NCBI RefSeq assembly: GCF_000002995.4
Contig: NW_025062475.1
Location: forward strand, 2,522,555 to 2,586,554
Length of the DNA: 64,000 nt
Source: Brugia malayi
Lineage: Eukaryota > Nematoda > Chromadorea > Rhabditida > Onchocercidae
Reading direction: 5' to 3'
The number at the start of each line of letters is the position of its first letter. The stretch's first letter is position 1. Below the pieces are notes generated by a model, which made no database searches, was not told the DNA's origin, and saw only the letters and a program-made list of their open reading frames with translations. Shown here piece by piece: positions 1-13,400 of this stretch. A program made the position numbers and the translations under genes.

Positions 1-1859
1 TTTAGCTCTAGATCTGCATCTTATAACAAGAAACATCTAATTGACATCGATCAGTAATTGATGTCACAATACACATAATAAAAGATATAACAAATAAAAA
101 ATATCACGAAAAGAAGAATCATAATGTATGGACAAAATCATGAAAGCAACGTGGAATCATAAGAAAAAAAAAAAAAAAAACACAAAATTATAAAAAAAAG
201 AATAAATTAAAAAAACAGCATAGAATCTTTAAAAAGAACGAAATTATAAAAACGGCACTAAATTATGAAAGCAGCAAGGAATCATTAAAAGATGATGAGA
301 ACATAAAAAACGAATTGAAATCATAAAAAATTGAATGAATTGAAATAGCGTGAAACATCAGGAAAAAAAAAGAACTTAATAATTTGTCTTTTTAAAAAAA
401 ACGAATTAATAAATTTCTCTAAGCAAAAATTGATGCATTAAATTGCTCTCACAAAAAGATAAAATGCTTTTATATGCTTTGCCTTCTTTATCCTAAAATT
501 CTGTCTGATTTTAAAAAGAAAATTTTCTGTGCAATTTTTTTTCAATTATTTTCACACCGTGGCGAATAAATGATAACTGATAACGATATTAAAATAACAG
601 TTCCGTTTTTTGCGATCAGTCTTTTATTTCTTTTGTAGCATCAAAACGATCAACGCAAGTAACGAAATTGCAATATGAGAAAACGAACAAAAATCAATTG
701 AACGATTTATCAGTGAATTTCCAATTCAATTTAAGGTATGGAAGTGTTTACTTTTGAATTTATTTCTTTGTCTTAAGAGATATTAATGTTAAGGCTTAAT
801 AATACTTAAGATGACTTCAAATTTTCCATTGGGCGATTTATCCTTCAGAAAACTTAAAATGTTACTGATTTTTTTGCAGGTAATATATATGCTTAATTTA
901 CATACATATATATAATTTTATATATTTCATATTTTTAATTTTCATTATTATTAACAAATTTCAGAATGAAATACTGATTTTTATCATTCAGCAGTGGAAA
1001 ATAAGGTAAGGAATATTTTTTCGTTATTAAAGTGATTCACTCATAGCAATAAAAATTCGTTTGTGTTTTAGAGTTCGAAACATGAAATTTCTTTGCTGAC
1101 TGCATAAGTCCGTTTACTTTTTATTTCTTTATTGATTGAAAATTTGTATCAAGTTGCTAAATTTTGACAAATGATCCAAAAAAGGCACCCAAAAAGGAAA
1201 AATAAATAAAAAAAAACATTAAAAAAAAAATAAAATAAGAAATATGGAGAAGAATATCCTATTGAGAAAAAAAAAATTAAAAAAAACTATATTTGGAATT
1301 ACAAAATAAAACTGACTTAAAATGACTTATTTCTAAAATTTTCGCTCATTGTATGTATTATTATTGCCAAATTATTCTCGTGCATAATGCTTTAAAAAAT
1401 CCAAAACACAATGTAGCAAATCAAATTCAGTCGAGACGGAGCTATAAATGTACAAATTTAAATTAAATTTTTAATGGCAACGTGAATACGAGTTAAATCA
1501 AATTAAGGATATTACATTGCTGTTAACTAATGTCAATTTTGTCAAAAATAATATCCTAGAAATCTTTTCCGTGCTATTTCAGTTTAATGCAATTTTTTAT
1601 ACAATTTTGAAGCAAACAAGTTGGAATCATTTCCAATGTGCGCAATATTATATGACACAAAAAATTCACTCTACATAAGTGTTAATTAGTAATTACAAAT
1701 GAAATATTTCTGTTATATATATAAAATGGCAAAGAAAAAGTTTCAGCTATAATTTCTATTAATAATTTAATGATAATACTGTATAAGTTCTAAATAATAT
1801 CTAAGCTATAGTCAAAAGTGGTAATTTACCTTAGCAAAACCTATTTCTAACAAAAGTAT
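1..1859. other. AT-rich intergenic DNA, no gene seen
   Basis: Very AT-rich, with many A/T homopolymers and no reading frame or exon-like segment that I can support on either strand. It lies outside the inverted repeat that flanks the VAL gene. The upstream limit of that gene's control region cannot be set from sequence alone. Confidence 0.6.
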
Positions 1860-2510
1860 ACTATCAGTTAGAAAGGAGATAACTTTTATGGATAAAAGAA
1901 AGCACTGCAATAAAACATGAAAAGTGCAAAGGAAAAGGAAAAACAGAAGTCATAACAGAGAATCTAGCTATTTCTTCATTTCTCTCTCTGAATTTATAGC
2001 TATCTTTGGTATTTCTCATCAAATGGATAACAAAAATAACTTAACATAAACATAAAATGTCTCTACTTTCTTCCTTTCATTCGAAAATACTGTATTGATC
2101 CTAAGCTATTCTGTCACAGTGATTTAATAGAGAATGGTCGTGTTTACTGATTTCTCCTCCTTTCTTATTTTAATTCTGAGCATAAAGATGAATTAATTTA
2201 GTTTCATCATTTTATCATCTATTCTAAATAGATGAAATTCATTGCGATTATTTTGTATTTTTGATTTTTTCCGTTATATACTACATAATATCTGTTAACT
2301 TTTGCTCCTTGATTCATAAGAAAAAAGAGGAGAAAATGAGTGCTACGAAGAAGGAATTAATTTGATCGTTTGTACAAATTTGTTGCTTGGTGAAATTTGT
2401 AAAGTGAAATCATAATTCTTGATTATTTCTTAGATTGTTATCGATAGTTTTGAACAACTAAATTTTGCTTCATCTTTTGTTCCAATGCATTAGGATTAGT
2501 TCCAATTATT
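1860..2510. repeat. Left arm of diverged inverted repeat flanking the VAL gene
   Basis: Several blocks here reappear in reverse complement, in the matching mirrored order, at about 7155-7830. Examples are the block around 1985-2030 (tttatagctatctttggtat) against about 7660-7690, the stretch near 2085-2115 (atactgtattgat) against about 7590-7610, and gttttgaacaact at 2448-2460 against about 7190-7205. Identity is moderate, with many small indels, so this is an old repeat. It could be an inverted segmental duplication or the ends of a decayed element. I see no transposase between the arms. Confidence 0.7.
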
Positions 2511-4589
2511 TGATGTTGAAGAAAACAATTGTTTCATGCTTTTATCAGAGAGAAATTTTATTCCAGCGAAGATTTCGAGAAACTTTTTTATCCTGTAATA
2601 TAAAAAAGAATGCCTACAACAAATATGTTTTTAATAATTCTGATTTATATGGTACAAAGCCAAAATTAAGAAAAGTAAAAGACAAAAACCGCACTTCTTG
2701 GTATTGGAATAGCTATTCGATCTGCATGGTGGCCAAGCTTATATATCAACTTTTTCAGAATATTTTCATAAAAGATTTGCTCTATAAATGAAATTGAATA
2801 AGTTTGATTTCTGATTAATTCAATACGGTAGAAATAAAGAAAGATTGTTCAAGATGGTAGCATAGTTTCTTGAAATGCTAATCCAATTTGCAGAATAACA
2901 AGTTCAGTAGCAAACAATAGTCTAATGACCGACAGAAAAAATGTTTAAGAATATTTCACTTTAATAGCAGAAAAAAAAAATGAATCTCAGTTCATTGCGT
3001 TTTTTGGTTTAAAAATCAAAGACGAAATATTTCCTAAATGTTCATATTAAACAGCTCATAGATTCTAAATTAGTTAGCATTACTAAGTTGATCTCTTCAG
3101 TATTTTTTTTTCAGTTTCATTTTTGGAATGCTTTATTACTTTTTTTCATTGTAAACTTGTTAACTACTATGTTCAATTAATCAAGGAATTAATTAATTAA
3201 TTAATAATTAATTAAGTTCAATTAATCATGCCTAGTTTTATAAGCTTAATTCTAATGATTGGAATAGACTTTGTCATCGCAACAATGACGATGCACACAT
3301 TTAACAACCCTTTTCATAGATTTTAGGAGTTCAAATTGTACTCATTCTGATAAACTTGCCTCAGATGATATGATCTCGTTACGTTTTCTTTTTTCAAATA
3401 TTTTTTCATTCTAAGATTAGAAGTTGCGCCTCTGTAGCTTTCCTCGAATGTAATAGCTGTTATTCAAGCACTCTCTGAAATCGAACAACACTCATTCTTC
3501 GATACCCGTTAAATTCATATTATATATTAGTATTATATAATAGTTTTATAACTATTGTCGAAATCGATAAAGTAAAAATTTTATTGATCATTGGTATTAA
3601 TATATCATTTCATCGTGTTATATATTGCAAATTTTTTTTTACTTTGTAAGTAACGTTTAATATCTACGTAATTCTCAGTGTTTACATCATTGGTGTTGAT
3701 TATTAACTTAGTATTTATCTTATTTCCTTAACATTTTACATGATTAATAGTGTTTCCTTCAATTATTAAATGATTTAAGTTAAATAATTATTCTAAGAAA
3801 TGGTATGCTAAATTTGAAATAACTTACTGATGCGTGTTATTAAAAGCAAAATTTGAAAATGCTAATAATAGCATGGAAATTTTTGATTACAATATATGCC
3901 AACTGGTATTTTAGAAGAAAATAAACTTTCCATAAAAATCATAATAAATGCATTAATCGGAAAAAATTTGATGCAATATTTAACAACACTTTTTAAACAA
4001 ATTTCTGGAAATACTTTAATAGATAAATATTAGAAAGAAAAAAGAGGACAATATTGAAAATACGGTTTAAATGCTGCAAATTGTGATTAATTAAGGCTAA
4101 CATTTCATTGACAGTCATTAAGACAATTCATTGAATTTAAGCATTATTTTCAAAGAATAAAATTCAGTAGATAAGGCTAAATGTAACAGATTTCAAAGCA
4201 GAACTTTCATAAAGTTTAATGCAAAATGATCTTATCATTAAGATTTTCTCTCATCAGAGAATTTTGTTGAATTTCAGTTTTGAATGTGGAAGTGCATGAT
4301 TATCATTATTATTAGTTCATTAGCTTACCTTTGCGGCAAAAAAAAATGGATAAAATAAAAACAAAAGGGAAAGTGAAGAGAAAAAAAAATGAATTGCACT
4401 TGGTATTTCTGCAATTTTCTGAAATAATAATTCGGTTTATATGAAAGTGTTTAAAATTCCAGAAACTGCATAAAAGATAATCAGTAAAGATAAAGTTTCA
4501 GTTTTCTCGAATATTTAAGAAACGGCTCCTCTGTTATCAAATATATTTTTGAAGCTAACAGTGTACATTCTGCCAGAAAATCCGGCAAA
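2511..4589. other. AT-rich intergenic DNA upstream of the VAL gene
   Basis: No supported coding sequence. It holds a short run of aattaattaatt repeats near 3185-3215. It presumably contains the promoter of the gene that starts at 4590, but I cannot assign a specific element. Confidence 0.5.
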
Positions 4590-6354
4590 ATGCCATTTTT
4601 CGTCATGTTTCCCGCATTTATCACTGGTATGTTGAATGAGAATTTTATTTCATATGATACATTCTAAGTCATAAATTCTGAATGTCTGAAAGCGTATCAC
4701 ATTCTGCTAAGAAACTGTTAACATCATGATTTCGAAAAGTGATAAATCAGTTAAGTTGTTGCAGTTGTGGCAGGTTTTGAATGTCCAGGAGGTCGACTAA
4801 CACCACAGCAACGTATAGACATCGTTAATCAGCACAATGAATTTCGTTCATTACTGATTCATGGAAAACTTAAAAATAAAGATAACATATTCATGCCACG
4901 AGGCAAAAATATGTTACAAATGGTAAAGATATATTAAAAGTTTTTGAAATCTGCCAAAAGTTCCCATCTTCCTTTTGTTATTGTATTAATTATCGAATTA
5001 CTTAATGCTGATACTTATTAGTTCTAATTATTACTTATCAATTGTTCAGACATGGAGTTGTCAGCTAGAAATTTCTGCGCAAAAGTGGGCAGACCAGTGC
5101 ATCTTTAGACACTCTTCGAGAAAGCAGAGAGAGGGAATTGGTGAAAATCTCTATGCTTATTGGTCATCAGCAAACGTTGAAAGTACATTTACATATATAT
5201 ATTTATGCATATAAAATTCAGAAACTCTTTTCAGTGTGCATGAAAATCTGACAAGTAATAATTGAAATGGTAAAATCTGATAGTCTGATAAGTGGAATAT
5301 TTGGAATCAAAAAGTAATAATGGTATGCTTTCACAGAAATGAATTAATGAAAATCTTGTTTTCAGAGTTTAGAGATATTGCTGGTACGGATGCAGGCAAA
5401 AGCTGGTGGTCAGAACTTCCGCAACTGTACACTGATAACCCTTCGAACATTTTGACTCCGGAAGTTTACAGTCAAGGTGTTTCACATTTTACGCAGGTAA
5501 ACAAAATTTCGTGTGAAAATAACTGAGTTACATTTTTTCGGCTTTTTTGATGACATTTTAACTTTTTAAAGAATCTTATTCGATGTTCAAATGATACCTA
5601 CGCAAACTAAGAAAATTTAGAAAACACGGCAGTTTTTTTAATATCTCATAATAAGCAAACCATTGATACTTTTCTTTGTGTTTGTGAAAAGAATAATGCC
5701 TCTTTCTAACCTCTTTGCATCGTTTTTTTTTCTAGTAGGAAATAATAAGTAGGTTGTTATCTTTTATAAGCATAATTTTCTGAGATTTCGAAGCATTCAA
5801 AAGCTTACAACAGTTCAGTCAATCATTCAACATCCTTTCCGTCCATCTTTTCTTTATTCTCATCGTAAGAAACATGATAAGTCATTTGTTAGAATAAAAC
5901 ATTTGTTGAGCTTTGAAGAATAAAGTGGAACAAATCGATCTTCTTTTTCAAATAAATTAGATCAGATGACCTTTACAATTAAGGAAATTCCTGTTCCAGT
6001 TTCAGATGGCTTGGGGTAATACGCATGAAATTGGTTGCGGTATTGCTACAAAATGCGAAGGTGGTCGTTCACTCATAGTTATTTGCCATTATTCACCGCG
6101 GTAGGCCTTAATGATAAAAAACGAAATGCTCTTCACTAATCGCTTAAAGTATTCCATAATTCAGACTAGCATTTCAAGAAAGTTAAACAATTTCCTATCT
6201 GTTTTAATCATATACAATTAATCAGAAGGACTTCATTGTTTTCAGTGGAAATTGGCTAAGACATCTGATATATGAGCTTGGCGAACCATGCAAAACGGAT
6301 AGCGATTGTGATACCGAGAAGTGTTTAGAAGAATCTGGTTTGTGTGAAAAATGA
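4590..6354 (+). CDS. SCP/TAPS (CAP domain) venom-allergen-like secreted protein, filarial VAL-1/ASP type
   Basis: Six exons: 4590-4626, 4774-4922, 5050-5182, 5366-5496, 6006-6100 and 6246-6354. All have GT..AG borders and the phases join into 217 codons plus TGA. A short hydrophobic leader (MPFFVMFPAFITG) precedes FECPGG, so the product is probably secreted. The CAP domain covers most of the rest. QHNEFR is seen near the start, then CIFRHS, GIGENLYAYW, the signature HFTQMAWGNT with HEIGCG, and VICHYSPRGNW. The four cavity residues of CAP proteins (two His, two Glu) can be placed in these motifs. A Cys-rich tail (GEPCKTDSDCDTEKC) closes the protein. In filarial worms this family is abundantly secreted by infective larvae and implicated in host interaction (established for the family, not shown here). 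The start is the first ATG giving a leader joined in phase. The gene sits alone between inverted repeats. Confidence 0.93.
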
Positions 6355-7154
6355 AACAGTTTTACTTTTCCTTTTTTTTTTTTAAAAAAAAAAAAAAAAG
6401 ATTTTGGCTTTATCCTTATGTCGGGTAAGGATTTAATGTTTCCACCATTTGTCATAAATCTCTATATCGACAATAACTTTATTGATTTTATATGATAGCG
6501 TATAATATCATGGTTACACAATAATAGGAATGAAATGAACACAAAATAAATATTAAAGCATATCAATTTCATTGAACCTTCATTAAATTATCCGTATTTT
6601 CTTTCTACTATTGTTGCTTCTACTTTCACACTGCTACCGATCCTTTGTGGAATTTGATGAATTGAAGCTCGTGTTGTTGAGTTATCAAATTGTTGGATGT
6701 GTCCAATCAGATCTATCAATAGCTGCCGAATGGAATCTGTTGAAATCTGCCGAAATTAAAATCCCACCGCTGAAACACTCATTTCAAATCTTTCGATGAC
6801 TTCTTCTGATGCTGAATTCCATTCCAAGTCGGTTGCTGATAACTTTTCAATCAGTGTTACTTGCAATTCATCGTATCATCTCATGGTTGGTAATCCTATT
6901 TATTTAAGCCTATCTGTTTTACACATATTTTTACTCTTTCAGCTTACTAAACCCTTTAAAATTATCTATCTGCTATTTGATCTTATTTCTAATATTCCTA
7001 CATACAAATAATTACATTTTTTAGCTTCATCAACACCACACAGTTGACACTATGACACTATTATGGAATAAAAAATTTTCTGAAATAAAATCATAAAAGC
7101 ATGAAACAGCTGTTTTTTTTTTTTTTTTTAAACATCAAATAATTTGAAATTCAT
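6355..7154. other. 3' flank of the VAL gene
   Basis: T and A homopolymers follow the stop directly (about 6367-6400). AATAAA-type signals occur near 6545 and 7070. Two short open frames around 6611-7011 resemble nothing I know and have no splice or start support, so I do not call them. Confidence 0.5.
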
Positions 7155-7830
7155 CTTGACACACAGGGACAAAAGATGAAGTAAAATTAAGTTGTTCAAA
7201 ACTTTCAACATAATCCAAGCTATAACTAAGAAAATTATAATTTTACTTCATAAATTTGATCAAATAACGAACTGAAAGCGAGTGGTCAGATTCATTAGTG
7301 GTCAAAAAACATTCATCTTTTTTTGTGCAAAAAACTATGCCGAAGAATTGATGAGCAAAAGTTATAATATGATATTATGAAGTGAATAAAGGAAAAAACA
7401 CGAAATAATCACAATCTCTGTGGTGAAATTTCTTACTTATCTAAAAGAGAACAATAAAATGATAACATTGAATTCATTAAAATGATAAAACGATAGCATC
7501 AAAAAAATGAAATACAAAAAAAGTAGATAGTGCGATCACTGTCCATTGTCGGAGAATAGCTTGTGGAATTATTGTGGGAGAATAGCTTGGAATCAATACA
7601 GTATCCGAATAAAAGAAAGAAGATATAAGCATTTCATGTTAGATTATATTTGTTATCCGTGTGGTGAGAAATACCAAAGATAGCTATAAATTCGGAGAGG
7701 GAAGTGAAAAAATAGTCAGATTCTTTTGTTATGACTTCTCGGTTTTTTTTGTATCGTTTGACCTTCTGTTACAATTCTTTCTTTGAATTCGTGTTGATCA
7801 TTTAGTGGATTCTTTTCTTTCGTCCATTAA
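7155..7830. repeat. Right arm of diverged inverted repeat flanking the VAL gene
   Basis: Reverse-complement counterpart of about 1860-2510. The best blocks are around 7655-7700 (accaaagatagctataaatt), 7585-7605 (aatcaatacagtat) and 7185-7205 (agttgttcaaaac). The block order is the mirror of the left arm. Confidence 0.7.
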
Positions 7831-8154
7831 ATCTTTAGAAATAAGGTGGAAATTTTTATCAACTATAAGATGGCTAGAAGAGTAAGGGATGATTTCTTAA
7901 TTGATTAAGATTGAATATTTTAATTAAAAAGAAATTTGAGAAGTCATATTTCAGTTCTGGAAATTTTTCACAGATTTGCGTTGATCTTTCAAAAATCATT
8001 TATCCTTTATGAATAAGATTAAACCAGTTATAACTGAATTGTATTAAAATCAGTCCAAAGTATATTTAAAGATAACGAATGAATTTTTGTTCCATTTTTG
8101 GATCTTTCAATTAAAAATTTATTGCGAGGATTCAGTGCCAAATACTGGAACTGC

Positions 8155-9923
8155 TGAAATTGTGATTATGGCTTAATTTCAGTGATGTTTTCCGGTTGTG
8201 ATTGAAACTATCGATAATGAACTATGAATTGTTTGTTTCGTCAATTTTTTTTTTTTATTGATTATTCCAATAATTCAGAATTTTTTTTAGACTCACCAAG
8301 TGTAATATTTTTTCAATTTATGAGTTTCAGATGATTTAGAAATTTTCTTGAAGATTTATATCTAGAATTTGTGCATTGAAACTCTGCCAATAAATATATT
8401 AATGAATTGTTATGTTCGAGGCGAATAATACTGTGTTATTTAAATGAGGAAATTTAATAAAATTGTCATTCTCAATTTATACCGTAAGCCAGTTGATTGC
8501 TAATGCAATTTTCACATTTTCCAGTTTGAATACTAAATGCTATAATAAATACAATTCAGAGCTAGGAAAAATACTGGGACAGTAATTCAACCTGTAATTT
8601 CGAAAGCTGTCTCAAATATCAGTTCCAGTTTTTTTTTATTATTCTATTACAATAGTTATTGCATATATTATATATATTTAAACTGTATTTAATTCACGAA
8701 ATTGCAATGATTGTCGTGGAAATTCTTTTTTAACTGGACACTTTGCACAGTTCCATGCAAAAATTTGTTGGCTTTTGCTAATTTTGCTATTCGAATTATT
8801 GTAAATCAGATAAATGAAGATGAAATATTTCTATTTCCATTTATTATATATAATTAATTCGAAAAAGAATACAAAATATTCAAATTTTCTATTCCATCCT
8901 AAATTCATTAACATACTTTAAAAATGCTTTAATTTAGCAAATATCACTGGTACTCATTTATATACACTAATAGGAAAATTTGCATCAAAGAGGTCATAAA
9001 ATCTTACTATAAAAGTTTTTTTTTTTCCTCCAGAATGATTCCCTTTCTCTCTCCTTTATTCCTATATTCTTAATTTACTTCAACATCTATTATTTTCTCT
9101 TATTTGTTCCTTCTATTATTTTTTAAGTCATAATTTTTGATGTGCATACAAGCTTATATAATTCATAATGAAATTTCATATTTTATTGGCATTCCATCTA
9201 TAGATATCATAAATTCATTAATTTCACTTTGATTATTTCGGTTGAAATTATCAAATAATTAATTCATCAGATAAAACATTGGAGCTAAATTTGCTATTCC
9301 TTTTACTTAACATCATCAAAATTTTTGAATTCCTTTAGCGTATAAAATAACACTGAATCATAAATAGTCTTATGCTATTAAGTCTGGTGCTAATAAATTT
9401 GTGTTTTCTTTCAACTCTACATTTCTTTTAAATTTATAGTTTGGAGAATGTGTTGGCACTAAGTGTGTACGATCAAGTAATAGAGATTACTAAAAGGAAT
9501 TTAATTAATTTGATAGCTTATCGAATTCATTCCAGTTTATTTACTGACAAAAAATGTGGATGAAACTATAAATAATAAACAATGCAATCAATTATATTCA
9601 ACGATAAAAATCACTTTTATGCAATTAACACACATAAACAGCTAAAATTTCTTAAACAATCTATCAATGGAATTAAACTTCTTCAGTTAACCATAGTTCT
9701 TCAAATAAGTCTAATCATAAGAGATTAATCGCTTCTGCAACGGAATAATTATTAGGTAGTACTAAGCAAATAATACAAATAATTCATATGGTCGAGGTAC
9801 TCACCATTAATTAGAATTTACCAAAGGACGATCTTGACAACCCGGGAAATTGTCAATCCAAAACATTCTTTGAAAGATAAACAAATAAATTCATGAAAAT
9901 TAATGTAAATTGACAATAATTAC
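8155..9923. other. Intergenic part of the left arm, no gene seen
   Basis: AT-rich, with no supported exon on either strand. The same sequence in reverse complement fills 62,234-64,000. That near-identity points to recent duplication rather than to coding content. Confidence 0.5.
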
Positions 9924-10297
9924 CGAGCTATTGAGATGCATGTCATCGTTGTAGCTGATGTTATCGCTAATATAATCGTTAATTCCAACTATGTCACTAT
10001 TTATGTCAACGTCAAAATATTTGTTGTCGTCTAAGTCATTGTTAATGTCTAAGTCATAGAAATCGTAAATGCCAATGTCCTAAGAAATCTTGCATGAATT
10101 CCTTTTTTTTTTTTTGTCACAAAAATTGTTAAAAACTTGTAACTGTCCGTCTTTTAGTTCTCATTCAATGTTTATAAAAATATGAATTCATAAAAAAATA
10201 CCCGAAGTAATTTCTGTGATGTTGCTAATAATGTGAATGTGCTGAGAATGCAAAACGGTAGCGATGGCGCAAAAAATAGAACTCGAGCGCTTTTCAT
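9924..10297 (-). CDS. Distant relative of the small secreted-protein family (left-arm copy, partial model)
   Basis: Two exons on the minus strand: 10297-10202 and 10079-9924. Exon 1 is 32 codons, begins MKSARVLFFAPSLPFCILST and is a signal peptide. It aligns without gaps to exon 1 of the local family, and its donor follows the last codon in the same phase. Exon 2 begins after a TTCTTAG acceptor in the matching phase and encodes 52 residues rich in Asp, Asn and Ile (for example DLDINNDLDDNKYFDVD). The conserved W-x-N-x-T / NETMLPW ending of the family is absent. After the donor at 9923 I cannot find a continuation: the next AG-bounded segment stops in every frame. It may be truncated, or a different 3' end lies elsewhere. 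The mirror copy is at 61,861-62,233. Confidence 0.55.
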
Positions 10298-11591
10298 CGT
10301 TATGGAACGTTTATTAATGCTTTAAAATGAAAAAAAGAAATTGCAAGAATATATATAAGTTAAGATATAAAATTAATAAAATCTAAGTTTGATAGACATT
10401 GAAGTTTAGTTAATATTCTGCTAAATTCACTCAATATTTTGATTAATATTGTTTTACAAAAGTAAAAATGAAATAATGAAATAAATTTACGAAATACAAA
10501 GCAAATATATGGTGAATTTACAATCAATTTCGCCTTTTATTTAAGCTAAATAATCTTTACTCTATGAAGAAAAAAGAATGAAAAAAAATTTTTTCTGATG
10601 ATTAGTGCTGGTAAATTTCCAATCTAGTAAAAAAGACTGATGATTTTAGGAAAATTAGTAATGCAAGTTTTGATTGTTATGTGTTTTTGATTTCAAAGAT
10701 TATCCCGTAATTTTGTTCCCCGACTTAATATGTTACTCGAATTTTCATTGAAATTATCTGATTAAGTATGCTTTAAAAAATTTTCAAATTAATTCACCAT
10801 TTATTTTGGAAGTTTGCATAACTGTATTTCTATTTGAATTGATTTTCTAAGGGAATGCTAATTTACTACCGAAGATAATATTATTTCTCACTTTCATTGA
10901 GGAGACCTTTAAAATCATTCGGCATCGAAATACTTTGCCTATAATCGGAGCGGTGCTAATTAAATTAATGATAATTAAAAAGGAAACAAACGGGGCTTAA
11001 TGGAGAAAAATTACCAATATATTTCGAAATTTATACAAAGAATTCGATTAAGATAAATGGATAAATCACAGATAAATTTTTTATGAAATGGTACTTTAAG
11101 TATTTAGCAGTCATCCAGTGAAGGATACGTCACGTCACAAGTTTAAGTTTAACGTTTATCAATAAGATAGCTCAAGTGAAATTTCAAACTTTTTGATATG
11201 TCTAATTGTTCTCTTGCCGCGGCAAAAATTATCATAATGTAGACCTACCGAAAGTCATTGCTTTTGTATAGATTTAGCAAAAGTTTAACAAAAAATTTTT
11301 TTTTTTAGGATTATGAACTATTTGCATAGAATAAAGTTTATTCAGATAAAAGTGAGACGAAACTAATCTCGAATTCAGTGTATATTAATGTGCATTTCGT
11401 AAAATTATTTCATTTTTGCAAATCAATAATACTCAAATCAACAAGATACTGAGATTCATGATAATTTAATTTAAGAATAGCGACTTCAAAGTTTATCAGT
11501 TTAAATTATCACTCATTAAAATATAGAATCGCGTTTATATTTCAATCACAATTTCTTCTTTCATTAAGGAATCAATAAGAGCTCTGCAACA
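10298..11591. other. Spacer between head-to-head family members
   Basis: Lies between the minus-strand relative at 10.3 kb and plus-strand copy 1, so it may carry promoters for both. The block 11,280-11,560 is repeated at about 13,085-13,390, marking a local tandem duplication of about 1.8 kb. No coding sequence seen. Confidence 0.5.
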
Positions 11592-12142
11592 ATGACAAGT
11601 GCGCAATTCTCATTTTTTACGTCACCATTACTGCTCTACGTTCTTAGCACATTCATATTATTAGCAACACCTCAGAGATTGATTCCGGTAATTTTTATTT
11701 TTATATTGTTATAATTTGGTTTTAAATGAAAAAATTTTAAAAAAAGCAGAAATTCACCGAAAATTTTTTATGCATCTGACGACGAATTGGGCGAAAACGA
11801 TGAAATTCCCAATCAAGAAAACGTGGGTGGATTTGATGAAAACATTGAATTTATGCAACAAGATATTATTTCTATTGAAAGTTCATCATGGATTAATGCC
11901 ACAGATGATGAAAGAACTGTGCTAGACGGACTTTTGGAGGAAGGATATATCAATGAAACAATGCTACCATGGAAGTAAGTTTACCTTCAATATTTTCATG
12001 CAAGTAAACTTTGACGCTGTTTTGTTTGCACCGTTTAAATAAAAACTTTTGTTGCAGTAGTGGTATACCACTTCTGGTTAGATTTATTTGGGGTACTGAA
12101 GCTTACAACAGTGGTGAAATTGTCGGCCTTGAAATCTTGTGA
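11592..12142 (+). CDS. Small secreted acidic protein family, copy 1
   Basis: Family not recognised. Exons: 11592-11687 (32 codons, MTSAQFSFFTSPLLLYVLST, a clear signal peptide), 11750-11974 and 12058-12142 (TGA stop). Exon 2 is acidic: GENDEIPNQENVGGFDEN, then IISIESSSW, then YINETMLPW, with a possible N-glycosylation site NET. Exon 3 adds NSGIPLLVRFIWGT and ends in GLEIL. Exons 2 and 3 join in phase. The strongest-looking intron-1 donor (CCG|GTAATTTTT) leaves phase 0, while the AG before exon 2 needs phase 2, so that splice shifts the frame by one. A weaker donor 20 nt further (TATT|GTTATAAT) restores it and would give about 141 residues with a 42-nt intron. An AATAAA signal follows the stop. 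Role unknown; secretion is inferred from the leader. Confidence 0.6.
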
Positions 12143-13400
12143 TAATTCTGTGACGTTTGTTGAATAAAACTGAAATTTGTTATTGTCAATATTCTCAACA
12201 TAAAATGGTTTTTGCTTCAGTACGATTGATTTCAATTTCCATTTTGCAATCATTCAAATAACTGAGAAAGCGGATCATTTCAAGTCGATGTAATATCCAA
12301 TTAAAGTGCTTTTTAACCAAATATTTTCGGCTATTTTCCAAAAATACTTGGCACATATATCAAATCTAAGTTACCTTTTATATACATACCAACATTTATA
12401 TACTTCTCTATGCATTCCCTTCTAGTAAGGGAGACATGTATTTTTTTTTTTTTTTTTTTTAAACAGCAAAGTTGCCATGAATTTTTGTCTATTGTAATCT
12501 TTAGTGGAAATAAAAAAAATTATTGTTATTTTTTTGTTGAATTGTCTCTATTGAAACATGGAATCATTGTTTGACATGTAAATCCTTCTATTCTATTCAG
12601 AACATGATAAAATTTTTAAATGAATTCTGGTGATAACCTGCATAATTTCATATAAATTAACTGATAAGTAGAGTTTTTTGTCAAAAAATTTTCAAATTCA
12701 TTTTTTATCGCTTTCAGAATCTCGTAACCTTTTCGCTTGAATTCTTAAACAATTTAAAAAAGAATTTAGGAATGGGAAGTTCTGCATTTATTCTCGAAAT
12801 TATTTGATTTTTATTTCTAGCATATTTTTTTTAATTATAGCATATTTAGACAAAATAAGGATTAGTTAGCTAAAAAGAGGAACGAAATTGATTTTAAATT
12901 CACTGCATATTTAGTAAGTATTTTTCTACAAAACAACTGATGGTGTGGTAATGGAATTCATAAAATATAATTTATCAGTGCTTTGCTGTTAGACTGAAAA
13001 ACAGAAACGTCAGAGTTTATCAGTTTAAATTATCACTCATTAAAATATATGTTGTCACAATCTCTTCTTTCATTTGTAAAGATTTAGCAAAAGTTCAACA
13101 AATAATTTTTTTTTTAGGATTATGAACTATTTGCATAGAATAAAGTTTATTCAGATAAAAGTGAGACGAAACTAATCTCGAATTCAGTGTATATTAATGT
13201 GCATTTCGTAAAATTATTTCATTTTTGCAAATCAATAATACTCAAATCAACAAGATACTGAGATTCATGATAATTTAATTTAAGAATAGCGACTTCAAAG
13301 TTTATCAGTTTAAATTATCACTCATTAAAATATAGAATGGCGTTTATATTTCAATCACAATTTCTTCTTTCATTAAGGAATCAATAAGAGCTCTGCAACA

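Noticed and set aside
2465..2791. 108-codon open frame on the plus strand
   Set aside because: Its start is TTG rather than ATG, the composition is that of random AT-rich sequence, it resembles no family I know, and one such frame is about what chance would give in 64 kb. It also overlaps the diverged inverted-repeat arm.
11592..12142. Possible identity of the small family with filarial ALT (abundant larval transcript) proteins
   Set aside because: Both are small, secreted and acidic, but the conserved cysteine-rich C-terminal domain of ALT proteins is absent here.
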